From assembly GCA_015231755.1 (NCBI GenBank), contig JADGAZ010000004.1, positions 163,844 through 227,843 of the forward strand: 64,000 nt of DNA. The letters run 5' to 3'. Both the position numbers and the translations under genes were made by a program. The stretch is from Magnetococcales bacterium (GTDB taxonomy: Bacteria; Pseudomonadota; Magnetococcia; Magnetococcales; Magnetaquicoccaceae). Under the pieces are notes generated by a model. That model was not told the origin of the DNA, searched no databases, and saw only the letters and a list, made by a program, of their open reading frames with translations. Of the stretch, positions 36,116 through 44,371 are shown one piece after another; positions within the stretch are counted from its first letter, which is position 1; the number at the start of each line of letters is the position of its first letter.

Positions 36116-38506
36116 CTAAAACGTGACCAGCAAACGTCCGAGCCGTTCCGGCGTCACCACCGGCACGTGCAGCGCCACCCAGGCCATCAGCGCCTCCACC
36201 TGGACCCGCAAACCCGACCGTTCCCCTTCCCCCATGCCAGCCATCAGACCCTGCCAGGCCAGAATGCCCCGCTCCTCTTCCTGGGTATTGCCGAACACGA
36301 TGCCTCCGGCCCACAAGGCCATGGCGATTCCAGGAGAAAAGGCTCCCCCATTGGCCAGCATCATGGCCACGATATAAGCCGCCAACACCCGTCCCCCCCG
36401 CAACAAGCCGGGGATGGCCTCCATCTTCTCTCCGATGGTGAAAGCCCCTCCGCCGGCACAGGCGATCAAGCCTTCCAGATCCCGGGCCTCATCCAACGCC
36501 CCGATGGTCTCGTGAAAATCCGCCCCCGGCTGAAACCGCACCCGGGTTTCATCGGTCCACAACCGCCGGTCGCTGCCCAGATGGCACAACCGGTCCCGTG
36601 ACGCCAGACCCTGTTCATAAGCCGCGATCAACCCGGCCCGACTGCCACGCCATCCCCCGGCCTCCGGATCCAATCCGATGCCGATCTCCTGATAAACCTC
36701 CAGATTGGTCAAATCGGGACGGGGCACCCGATCCGCCAGAAAATCCTCCCGCATGGCCACGAACAGCCCTTCCAGCCGCCGCGCCAGGGTGGTCATGTCG
36801 AACAGGACACATTGATGGCGCTGCGCCTCCAGACGGGCGCGCAACCCCTGAAGCAACTCCGGATGGGTACCCAGTTCCACAGCTCTGGCCACATACTCCT
36901 CCCCGGTGGCACAGACCAGTTCCCCGAGTCCCGCCGCCCGCACCAGACTGCCGCACACCCGGGAGGCGAAAGAGAGTCCCGCCAGAGTCAAAATCGGCAC
37001 CCCCATCCACAAAGCGTCCGAAGCGGTGGTATGGGCACCATAGGGAAAACAGTCCAGCACCAGATCCACCAGCGGATAACGGGCCAGATGCTCTTCATTG
37101 ATCAACAACGGAGCAAAAACCAGCCGGTCCGGATCGATTCCCCGCTCCACCGCCAACTCCCGCAACCGATTCCGGGCCGAATCGTTTTCGTGCAGCAGCC
37201 ACATCACGCTCCCCGGCACCCGGTGCAGCACCTGACACCACAGATCCCACGTCACCGCGGTGATCTTGCGCACCCCGTTGAAACAGCAAAACACCACCCC
37301 CGACTCCGGCAAGCCCATTGCGGCGCGGGTGGGACGGTGGGGCGCCACCCGACGACGGGAGTCGTTGGGCTGATAACAGGGCAGACGCACCACCTTCTCC
37401 GAGTAGAAAATCTCGTTTTCCGGCGGAATCACAAAGGAATCGGCGATCACGTAATGGTGATACGGCGACCCCATGGTCCCCGGATAGCCCAGCCAATTGA
37501 CGATCACCGGGGCCGGACGCATGGAAAGCAGCTTCAGACGGGCCAACAGGGTGTAACCGTTGACATCCACCAGAATTTCGATCCGGTCCGCCAGGATCTG
37601 ACGGGCCGCATCCTCGTCGGACAAGGCGTGCAAATCCCGCCAACGGGGGGCCACCGCCCGAATGCGCCGGTGAATCGGATCCTCCACCGGCTGGCCGGTA
37701 TAATAGAAATACAAGTCAACCTGCTCCGGATCGTGCCGCTCGAACAGCTCCACCATCAAAAAACCGATGGCGTGCAGCCGCAGATCCGAAGAGAGATAAC
37801 CCACCCTGGGCCGAGGCGCGGGAGCGACCCGCAGAGCGGCATGGGCATCGAGAAAATGGATCGGGGCCTGGCGGATCTCTTTCTGGTTGTACAAAGCGGC
37901 GTTGGCCAGTTGCAACACCGGATCGTCACTGTAGGCCGCCAACGAAAGCGGCGCGAAACCGGTCATGAGATGGGCCTTGGAACAGCGGGGGAAGGGCTCC
38001 ACCACCGGCCATTGGCACTGCTGCTGCCGGGCGCTGATCCAGTGTTCGATGGCGTCGTGCTGACGGGGATTGAGATCCAGGGCAATGCGCAACGCCCACT
38101 CCACCTCGGCGGAGTCCGCCACCCGGCCAATCTGCTTGCAAGCCGAATTCCGATACTCCAACCAATCGGGATTGATCTGGGGCAACCGCGCCACCAACTG
38201 ACGCCAACAAGCCGCCGCCGCGTCCGGCGAAACCAGGTGTTCCAGCACATTGCCCAGATTGATGTAGGTCGGCAGAAAATCCGGATTCAGACGCAACGCC
38301 TCCTGATAGGCCTCCCGCGCCCCATGGGGATCCCCCACCGCGCTCAGGGAAACCCCCCGGTTGTACTGGACCAGATACAAAAACGGATCGTCCCCGTTGC
38401 CGTCGATCCACTCCCGATACAACGCCAGCATCCGCTCGCCCTCTCCGGCCCGCACCAGCGCCTCGGCCGTGGTGACCAACTCCGCGATACTCCACTCCCG
38501 CCCCAT
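36116..38506 (-). CDS. GT41 (O-GlcNAc-transferase/SPINDLY-like) protein, copy 2
   Basis: 796 residues from the ATG at 38506 (GAGG six bases upstream; a GTG at 38518 is the alternative). A short TPR region (about 25-110) is followed by a GT41 catalytic region (about 215-610): VGYLSSDLRLHAIGFLM, VNWLGYPGTMGSPYHHY, LPCYQPNDS, FCCFNGVRKIT and GAHTTASDALWMGVP...ASRVCGSL. Residues about 665-796 hold the helical domain shared with the genes on both sides (GRVLAAYIVAMMLANGG, GGIVFGNTQEEERG). It is a clear paralog of the next upstream gene, 40 bp away, with which it is co-transcribed. A cytoplasmic protein glycosyltransferase role follows from family knowledge; donor and acceptor are unknown. Confidence 0.9.
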   Translation of the reverse strand: MGREWSIAELVTTAEALVRAGEGERMLALYREWIDGNGDDPFLYLVQYNRGVSLSAVGDPHGAREAYQEALRLNPDFLPTYINLGNVLEHLVSPDAAAACWRQLVARLPQINPDWLEYRNSACKQIGRVADSAEVEWALRIALDLNPRQHDAIEHWISARQQQCQWPVVEPFPRCSKAHLMTGFAPLSLAAYSDDPVLQLANAALYNQKEIRQAPIHFLDAHAALRVAPAPRPRVGYLSSDLRLHAIGFLMVELFERHDPEQVDLYFYYTGQPVEDPIHRRIRAVAPRWRDLHALSDEDAARQILADRIEILVDVNGYTLLARLKLLSMRPAPVIVNWLGYPGTMGSPYHHYVIADSFVIPPENEIFYSEKVVRLPCYQPNDSRRRVAPHRPTRAAMGLPESGVVFCCFNGVRKITAVTWDLWCQVLHRVPGSVMWLLHENDSARNRLRELAVERGIDPDRLVFAPLLINEEHLARYPLVDLVLDCFPYGAHTTASDALWMGVPILTLAGLSFASRVCGSLVRAAGLGELVCATGEEYVARAVELGTHPELLQGLRARLEAQRHQCVLFDMTTLARRLEGLFVAMREDFLADRVPRPDLTNLEVYQEIGIGLDPEAGGWRGSRAGLIAAYEQGLASRDRLCHLGSDRRLWTDETRVRFQPGADFHETIGALDEARDLEGLIACAGGGAFTIGEKMEAIPGLLRGGRVLAAYIVAMMLANGGAFSPGIAMALWAGGIVFGNTQEEERGILAWQGLMAGMGEGERSGLRVQVEALMAWVALHVPVVTPERLGRLLVTF

Positions 38507-38546
38507 GGATGGCCTCACTTTTCGGTATGTTGCGTCGCCACGAGCC

Positions 38547-40961
38547 TCAGGCGCCCATGGACGCCAACAACGCCACCAGACGCGTCACCCGTTGCGGATC
38601 CGCCCCTCTGGCCGCCTCCCCTCTCAAAGTGGCGATGGCCGGCGCGATCACCCGCTGCACCAGATTGTTCCGCTGTTCTGCCGGCACCGCCGCCATGGCC
38701 GTCGCCAACGAAGCGCACCCCCGTTCCTCCTCCTGGGGATTGCCGAACATCACCCCGCCCACCGACAACCCCACCAAAATCACCGGATGAACATAACCGG
38801 CATTGGCCAACAGCATGGACACCACATAGGCCATGCGAATCCGTCCCGTGGCGATCCCCTGGGCCACGGCCAGCATCAACTCCGAAGGATCGTGTTCCGG
38901 CTGACGGGCGCACGCCACCAAACCCGCCAGATCATCGGCCTCGTCACGTTCCAAAAGCAGCTCCATCAGGGGCCGTTTCCGCATCGCGTAACGCCTCCGG
39001 GCCTCCGCCGACCACAGCCGCCCGTCCGAAGGCAACAAAGACAACCGGTCCCGCTCCAGCAATTTTTCCATGTAGGCGGCCTCCAGCCGCTCCACCGATC
39101 CGAACCATACCCCTTCCGCGGTATCCAGGGCGATACCAAGCTCCTGATAGACCTCCAAATTGGTCAAATCCGGACGAGGCACCCGATCCGCCAGGAAATC
39201 GGCGCGCATCTGTCGATACACCCCCTCCAGGCTGGAAACCAGCAATGGCGTGTTGAACAAATCACACCGATCGCGTCCCGAAACCAGTCTGGCCCGATAC
39301 GAGTCGAGCAATGCCCGGTTGGTCCCCAGTTCCACGGCGCGGGCCACATACTCATCCGCCGTGGCGCAAACCAGCTCCTCCAGTCCGGCGGCGCGCACCA
39401 GACTGCCGCACACCCGGGCCGCGAACGAAAGTCCGGCCATGGTCAGAATCGGCACCCCCATCCACAAGGCGTCGGAAGCGGTGGTATGGGCGCCGTAGGG
39501 GGTGGAATCCAGCATCAGATCCACCAACGGATAACGGGCCATGTGTTCATGATTGGGCTTGCGGGGGGCAAAAATCACCCGCTCGGGGGCAATGCCCCGC
39601 TGGGCCGCGATGGACAACAACCGATCCCGGGCCACATCGTTTTCATACAGCAACCACAACACGCTCTCCGGCACCCGTTCCAGCACCCGCATCCAGAGTT
39701 CCCAGGTCAAGGCGGTGATCTTCTTGACCCCGTTGAAACAGCCATACACCATCACCCCATCCGGCAATCCCACCTCGGCCCGGCCAGGACGGTGGGCATC
39801 CACCTGTCGCTTGCGGTCGTTGGGCTGATAACAGGGCAGACGCACCACCTTTTCGGAGTAACAAAACTCCAATCCCTCGGGAATCACAAAAGGATCGGCG
39901 ATCAGGTAATGGTGATAGGGACTGCCCATGGTGCCGGGATAACCCAACCAGTTGACGATCACCGGTGCCGGACGCATGGCCAGCATCTTGGTGCGGGCGC
40001 TGTGGGTGTAGCCGTTGACATCCACCAGAATTTCGATGCGATCCGCCAGAATCCGCTCGGCGGCCTCGACATCCCCCAGTCCATGCATATCCCGCCAATG
40101 CTCGGTGGCGCTCTGGATTCTGCGTTTCAGGGGGTCATCGAACGGCAAACCGATGGCATAGACAAACACCTCCACCTGGGAGCGATCATGCAATTCAAAG
40201 ATTTCGGCCATCAGGTAGCCGATGGCGTGAATGCGCAGATCCGAAGAGAGATAACCGACCCGGATCCGGGGGGGCGGGGCCACCCGCAAGGCCCGATGGG
40301 CATGGAGATGAACCGGCAGCGGCTGACCGATCTCGGAACGGTGAAACATGGCGGCATTGGCCAGTTGCAACAAAGGATCATCCGTCAGCACCGCCAACGA
40401 CAAGGGGGCAAACCCTTTCATCAGATGGGTCCGATCGCACCGGCCAAAGGGCACGATCACCGGCCAGATGCATTGCACCTGACGCCAGTTGATCCAATGT
40501 TCGATCACCTCGTGCTGATTGGGATCGATCTCCAGACTCTGCCGCAAGGCCTCTTCGGCTTCGGCCATGCCCACCACCCGGGCGATCTGCTTGAGCGCCG
40601 AGGTCTTGTAACCCAGATTCTCCCCGGTGATCGCGGGCAGACGCTCCGTCAACTCCCGCCAACAGGCCGCCGCCGCCGTCGCATCCCCCATCTGTTCCAA
40701 TGCGTTGCCCAGATTGATGTAGGGGGGATAAAAATCGGGTTGCAAGGCAATGGCCTGCTCGAATACCCCGCGGGCACCCAACGGATCCCGGGCATTGAGC
40801 AGCACCACCCCCAGATTGTACAGAGCAAAATGGGCTTGGGGATCCCCCGGGTGGGTGGCCAACCAGCCCCGGTACAGCCCGATGACCTCTTCGACCCGAC
40901 CCGCACCCAGCATGGGATCGGCCTGACCGATCAACTCCACCAGATTCATCTCTTGGTGCAT
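38547..40961 (-). CDS. GT41 (O-GlcNAc-transferase/SPINDLY-like) protein, copy 3
   Basis: 804 residues from the ATG at 40961 (GGGAG upstream). Same architecture as the preceding entry: TPR-like helices (about 15-110), GT41 catalytic region with VGYLSSDLRIHAIGYLM, VNWLGYPGTMGSPYHHY, LPCYQPNDRK, GCFNGVKKIT, GAHTTASDALWMGVP and ARVCGSLVRAAG, then the shared C-terminal domain (GRIRMAYVVSMLLANAG, GGVMFGNPQEEERG). It is the first gene of the minus-strand glycosylation operon and has its own promoter at 41048-41076, matched to that of the type I exporter. Two near-identical GT41 genes in a row suggest either different acceptors or a heteromeric enzyme. Confidence 0.9.
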   Translation of the reverse strand: MHQEMNLVELIGQADPMLGAGRVEEVIGLYRGWLATHPGDPQAHFALYNLGVVLLNARDPLGARGVFEQAIALQPDFYPPYINLGNALEQMGDATAAAACWRELTERLPAITGENLGYKTSALKQIARVVGMAEAEEALRQSLEIDPNQHEVIEHWINWRQVQCIWPVIVPFGRCDRTHLMKGFAPLSLAVLTDDPLLQLANAAMFHRSEIGQPLPVHLHAHRALRVAPPPRIRVGYLSSDLRIHAIGYLMAEIFELHDRSQVEVFVYAIGLPFDDPLKRRIQSATEHWRDMHGLGDVEAAERILADRIEILVDVNGYTHSARTKMLAMRPAPVIVNWLGYPGTMGSPYHHYLIADPFVIPEGLEFCYSEKVVRLPCYQPNDRKRQVDAHRPGRAEVGLPDGVMVYGCFNGVKKITALTWELWMRVLERVPESVLWLLYENDVARDRLLSIAAQRGIAPERVIFAPRKPNHEHMARYPLVDLMLDSTPYGAHTTASDALWMGVPILTMAGLSFAARVCGSLVRAAGLEELVCATADEYVARAVELGTNRALLDSYRARLVSGRDRCDLFNTPLLVSSLEGVYRQMRADFLADRVPRPDLTNLEVYQELGIALDTAEGVWFGSVERLEAAYMEKLLERDRLSLLPSDGRLWSAEARRRYAMRKRPLMELLLERDEADDLAGLVACARQPEHDPSELMLAVAQGIATGRIRMAYVVSMLLANAGYVHPVILVGLSVGGVMFGNPQEEERGCASLATAMAAVPAEQRNNLVQRVIAPAIATLRGEAARGADPQRVTRLVALLASMGA

Positions 40962-41047
40962 CCCGACACTCCCCAATAGTTTCAAACGATCAAACCCCAA
41001 ATCCTGCCCAGCCCCCTGACTTCATTAACGAACCCATAAGCCAAAGA

Positions 41048-41076
41048 AACATGATACCCGCGTCACCAAAAGTCAA
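41048..41076 (-). promoter_or_regulatory. Promoter of the GT41 operon, matched to the one at 26864
   Basis: On the reverse strand TTGACT (41071-41076) is 17 bp from CATGTT (41048-41053), embedded in the same 17-bp identity (plus strand 41068-41084) as the exporter promoter. The predicted leader is about 80 bases, also like the exporter. Confidence 0.55.
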
Positions 41077-41254
41077 AGACAAATTGCTCCCCGAGCTTTG
41101 CACATTCCGGGCCTCCATCCTTGGCCTGAAAAAAAACATACCAATTTCAGATTGAGTTCAGATCAAGGCCGTATCCTGATCACTGCCCTCCCTATGGGCC
41201 TGACTTTAAAACAACACACACGTTTCATAACCAACTCAAAAAAAGGGCCATACC

Positions 41255-41842
41255 ATGTCCATTTCATTACACAAAGGAGACACCTTCCAACTGGGCGAAG
41301 AAAACGGAGTACCCCTCAAACGGATCACCCTGGGACTCGGCTGGGATGTCGCTCCCCCAAAAAAAGGATTGATGCGTTTTCTGGCAACGAATGACACCAT
41401 CGACCTGGACGCGTCTTGCATCCTGTTCGATCAAAACGGTACGATACAGGATGCGGTCTGGTTCGAGCAGTTGCACAGCCTGGACGGTTCGATTCGCCAC
41501 ACCGGCGACAACATCACCGGCGCCGGGGACGGAGACGACGAACAAATCGTGGTGGACCTGTGCCAAGTTCCGTCGTCGATCAAGGCGTTGGTGTTTGTGA
41601 TCAACAGTTTCAGCGGTCAAAATTTCGACCGGATCGCCAATGCTCACTGCCGACTGCTCGATCGGGACCAGGACCGGGAAGTGGCCCGCTACCAGCTCGA
41701 CAGCCAAGGCGCCCACACCGCCCTGATCATGGCACAACTGTACCGCGATGGCGCGGAATGGAAAATGCTCGCCATTGGCTCGCCCGCCCGTGGCAAAACG
41801 TTTCACGATTTATTGCCGTCCCTCGTTCAACACCTCCAATAA
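41255..41842 (+). CDS. terD: TerD-family stress protein
   Basis: 195 residues. It opens with the TerD signature MSISLHKGDTFQL, continues with ITLGLGWDV and contains the acidic calcium-site segments DASCILFDQNG and NITGAGDGDDEQIVVDL, then NSFSGQNFDRIANAHCRL. Length and motifs match TerD/TerZ. The family binds calcium and occurs with TerC in tellurite-resistance and general stress clusters; its molecular role is unsettled. It is followed after 15 bp by terC, so the two form an operon, divergent from the GT41 operon. Confidence 0.93.
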   Translation: MSISLHKGDTFQLGEENGVPLKRITLGLGWDVAPPKKGLMRFLATNDTIDLDASCILFDQNGTIQDAVWFEQLHSLDGSIRHTGDNITGAGDGDDEQIVVDLCQVPSSIKALVFVINSFSGQNFDRIANAHCRLLDRDQDREVARYQLDSQGAHTALIMAQLYRDGAEWKMLAIGSPARGKTFHDLLPSLVQHLQ

Positions 41843-41857
41843 GGAAAAAGATCCATC

Positions 41858-42874
41858 ATGGAAGTACCTGCCATCGGTTTCCCAGTGATCATTCAGATGA
41901 TCCTGGTTGGCGTGATCGCCTTTTACATGGTGACCGACATCCACGCCCACCACCAGAACCGTCTGATGAGTCTCAAGGAAGCCACCTTCTGGTTCATTTT
42001 TTGGGTGATCGGCGCGTTGTGTTTCGCCGCCTTCTTGTGGTTCAGCTATGATCCGGCCTATGCCAAGCTCTTCTTGGTGGGATTCGTGCTGGAAGAATCG
42101 TTATCCTTCGATAACGTCATGGTCTTCATGGTGATCTTCTCGTCGTTCAACATACGGGATCAATTGCTGCGGCGGGTACTGTTCTACGGCATTCTGGGAG
42201 CCTTGCTGTTCCGGTTGATCTTTGCCGCCGTGGGCACCGCGCTTTTTGCCGCTTCTCCCTGGGTGGGCATGGCCTTCGCCGCGGTGGTGGGCTGGACCGC
42301 CTGGAAAATGGTGACCGCCGGCGAGGGGGATGAATCCTTGCACGACTACTCCCAGCACTGGTCCGTGCGCATGACCGAACGGTTTCTGCCGGTCTATCCC
42401 CGTCTGCATGGTCAGGCGATGTTTCTGACCGGCGCCGAAATCGAACCCCTGCGCCACCAGGATCCCTCCATCCGGATACCGGCCCATGCCAAGGTTTTGG
42501 CCACTCCGGCCTTTTTATGCACCCTGGTGATCCTGTTCACGGATATTCTGTTCGCCTTCGACTCCGTGCCCGCGGTGATCGCCGTCACCAAGGAGCCGGT
42601 GCTGGTCTGGAGCGCCATGATCTTCGGTGTCATGGGATTGCGGGCCATGTTCTTCATTCTCTCCGGACTGATGAAATACCTCGTCCATCTGGACAAGGCG
42701 ATCATCGGACTGTTGTTCTACATCGCGGCCAAACTGGCCATCGAGGCGGGCAATACCATCTTCCATTGGCCCGGCCTGCACATCTCTCCCGGCCAAAGCA
42801 TGATCGTGGTCTTTTCGATTCTGGGACTGGGTGTGCTGGCCTCCTGGATCTTCCCGGCCCCCAAAGAAGAGTAG
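41858..42874 (+). CDS. terC: TerC-family integral membrane protein
   Basis: 338 residues with about nine hydrophobic helices. Signature segments EESLSFDNVMVF and DILFAFDSVPAV with their membrane acidic residues are intact. TerC/Alx proteins are linked to manganese or calcium handling and stress, and to metalation of exported proteins in some bacteria. AAGGAAA precedes the ATG. Pairing with TerD is the usual minimal unit; the remaining ter genes (A, B, E, F) are absent here. Confidence 0.94.
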   Translation: MEVPAIGFPVIIQMILVGVIAFYMVTDIHAHHQNRLMSLKEATFWFIFWVIGALCFAAFLWFSYDPAYAKLFLVGFVLEESLSFDNVMVFMVIFSSFNIRDQLLRRVLFYGILGALLFRLIFAAVGTALFAASPWVGMAFAAVVGWTAWKMVTAGEGDESLHDYSQHWSVRMTERFLPVYPRLHGQAMFLTGAEIEPLRHQDPSIRIPAHAKVLATPAFLCTLVILFTDILFAFDSVPAVIAVTKEPVLVWSAMIFGVMGLRAMFFILSGLMKYLVHLDKAIIGLLFYIAAKLAIEAGNTIFHWPGLHISPGQSMIVVFSILGLGVLASWIFPAPKEE

Positions 42875-42909
42875 GATTCCACATTCCCGCCTGACCCGGG
42901 GGTTGCCAA

Positions 42910-42953
42910 GGCGTGGCGCGAACGATTAACATGAATCCGTTTCGCGCCACGCC
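42910..42953. repeat. 13-bp inverted repeat between terC and the carbonic-anhydrase-like gene
   Basis: Perfect arms (42910-42922 and 42941-42953, GC-rich) enclose an 18-nt AT-rich loop. No T tract follows on either strand, so it is not a standard terminator; it may be an operator, an mRNA-stabilising hairpin or a weak terminator. Confidence 0.6.
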
Positions 42954-42973
42954 AACCTTCCGGAGCCCATCCC

Positions 42974-43516
42974 ATGCCCATCTACCCTTTCGAGGGCATC
43001 CTGCCGCAAATCGACCCGAGCGCTTTCGTGCATCCGGAAGCCGTGGTCATCGGGGATGTTCACATCGGGCCGGAAAGTTCCATTTGGCCGGGAACGATCA
43101 TTCGTGGCGATGTCAACCCGATCCGCATCGGCGCCTGGAGCAACATCCAGGACGGCTCAATCCTGCACGTCACCCGTCCCACCCCATCCCGACCCAACGG
43201 CATCCCCCTGATCATCGGCGACCGGGTGATCATCGGCCATCACGTCAATCTGCACGCCTGCCACCTGATGGATGACTGCATGATCGGCATCGGCGCCATC
43301 GTGCTGGACGGGGCGGTGGTGGAAAGTACCGCCATGGTGGGCGCCGGCTCCCTGATTCCCCCCGGCAAACGGGTGAGCGCCGGCACCCTCTGGATCGGCT
43401 CCCCCGCCAAACCCCTGCGCCCGCTCAGCCCCGAAGAACAAGACGCCATGCGGGCCACGATGGAGAGTTATCGGGGGTTGGCGAAAAGACACATGGCGAG
43501 CCTGCACCACACCTGA
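42974..43516 (+). CDS. Gamma-carbonic-anhydrase-family protein (YrdA/PaaY-like)
   Basis: 180 residues of left-handed beta-helix hexapeptide repeats (IRGDVNPIRIGAWSNIQDG, IIGDRVIIGHHVNLHAC). The zinc ligands typical of the family are present (His65, His89, His94), as is Arg44 of the RGD segment. Members are zinc-dependent hydratases or of unknown activity. A C-terminal helix closes the trimeric fold. The ATG has CCGGAG twelve bases upstream. It is followed after 10 bp by a protein kinase gene, an unusual neighbour. Confidence 0.9.
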   Translation: MPIYPFEGILPQIDPSAFVHPEAVVIGDVHIGPESSIWPGTIIRGDVNPIRIGAWSNIQDGSILHVTRPTPSRPNGIPLIIGDRVIIGHHVNLHACHLMDDCMIGIGAIVLDGAVVESTAMVGAGSLIPPGKRVSAGTLWIGSPAKPLRPLSPEEQDAMRATMESYRGLAKRHMASLHHT

Positions 43517-43526
43517 AATCCCCCCC

Positions 43527-44357
43527 ATGACCTTCCCCCAAACCCTTGGCCGCTGGCGCCTCCTGACACCCGAAGGACAAGAGAGCCGACGGGGCATTCT
43601 GCGGGGCGTGGATCCAGAGAATGGGCGCATCGTGGCCATCAAGACGCTGCCCTTCCACCTGCGGGAAAGAGAAGAGCGGGATGCGCGCATTGCACGACTG
43701 CAACACGAAATCAAAATGGCCGCGCTGTTGTCCCATCCCAACATCGTCAAGCTGATCGATCATGGAGAAGAGGAAGGCATCCCCTATCTGGTACTCGACT
43801 GGTATCCGAGCGCGACCCTGCGGGATCTGATTGCCAAAGGTCCGCGGCCCGGCCCGGTGCGGGCGTTGGAACTGCTGCGCCAGACCCTTTCCGGGCTGGA
43901 ACACATCCATGCCTCCGGGTTGGCCCATGGGGATCTCAAACCGGCCAATCTGCTGCTGACCCCGGATGGAGAAATCCGCATCACCGATTTCGGCGCCGCC
44001 CGGCAACTGGCCTCCGGCGGCGTCACCCCCTCCCCGGCCCTGGTGACCGGCACCCACGGGTACATGCCCCCGGAACAGATCATGGGCCAAAAAATCGACC
44101 GCAGGGCCGATCTGTTCGCCGCCGGAGTGATCCTCCACGAACTGCTTTTCGGACGTAAACCCTTCACCGGCTCCGATACCTGGGAGATCACCCGGCAAAT
44201 CCTCACCGCCGAACCGATCCAGCCGATGTCGGGAGATCCCCTGCTGCCGGCCCCTCTGGCCGCGGTGCTGCAAAAGGCCCTGGCCAAACGTCCCCGTGAC
44301 CGCTTTCAAAGCGCCACCGAGTTTCTGAGCGCCTTGCAGGCCGCGTCCACCGGCTGA
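43527..44357 (+). CDS. Eukaryotic-type serine/threonine protein kinase
   Basis: 276 residues comprising only a kinase domain. Lys39 in VAIK, the catalytic loop HGDLKPAN (His134-Asp136-Lys138-Asn141), DFG (154-156) and the YMPPEQ activation segment are present. The glycine-rich loop is degenerate (PEGQESRRG), so ATP binding might be altered. There is no membrane anchor or sensor domain, so it is cytoplasmic. It probably acts on a neighbour; the convergent large unknown protein and the TerD/TerC operon are candidates (inference). No ribosome site is obvious before the ATG, suggesting coupling with the preceding gene. Confidence 0.9.
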   Translation: MTFPQTLGRWRLLTPEGQESRRGILRGVDPENGRIVAIKTLPFHLREREERDARIARLQHEIKMAALLSHPNIVKLIDHGEEEGIPYLVLDWYPSATLRDLIAKGPRPGPVRALELLRQTLSGLEHIHASGLAHGDLKPANLLLTPDGEIRITDFGAARQLASGGVTPSPALVTGTHGYMPPEQIMGQKIDRRADLFAAGVILHELLFGRKPFTGSDTWEITRQILTAEPIQPMSGDPLLPAPLAAVLQKALAKRPRDRFQSATEFLSALQAASTG

Positions 44358-44371
44358 AGGCCGAACCCAAT

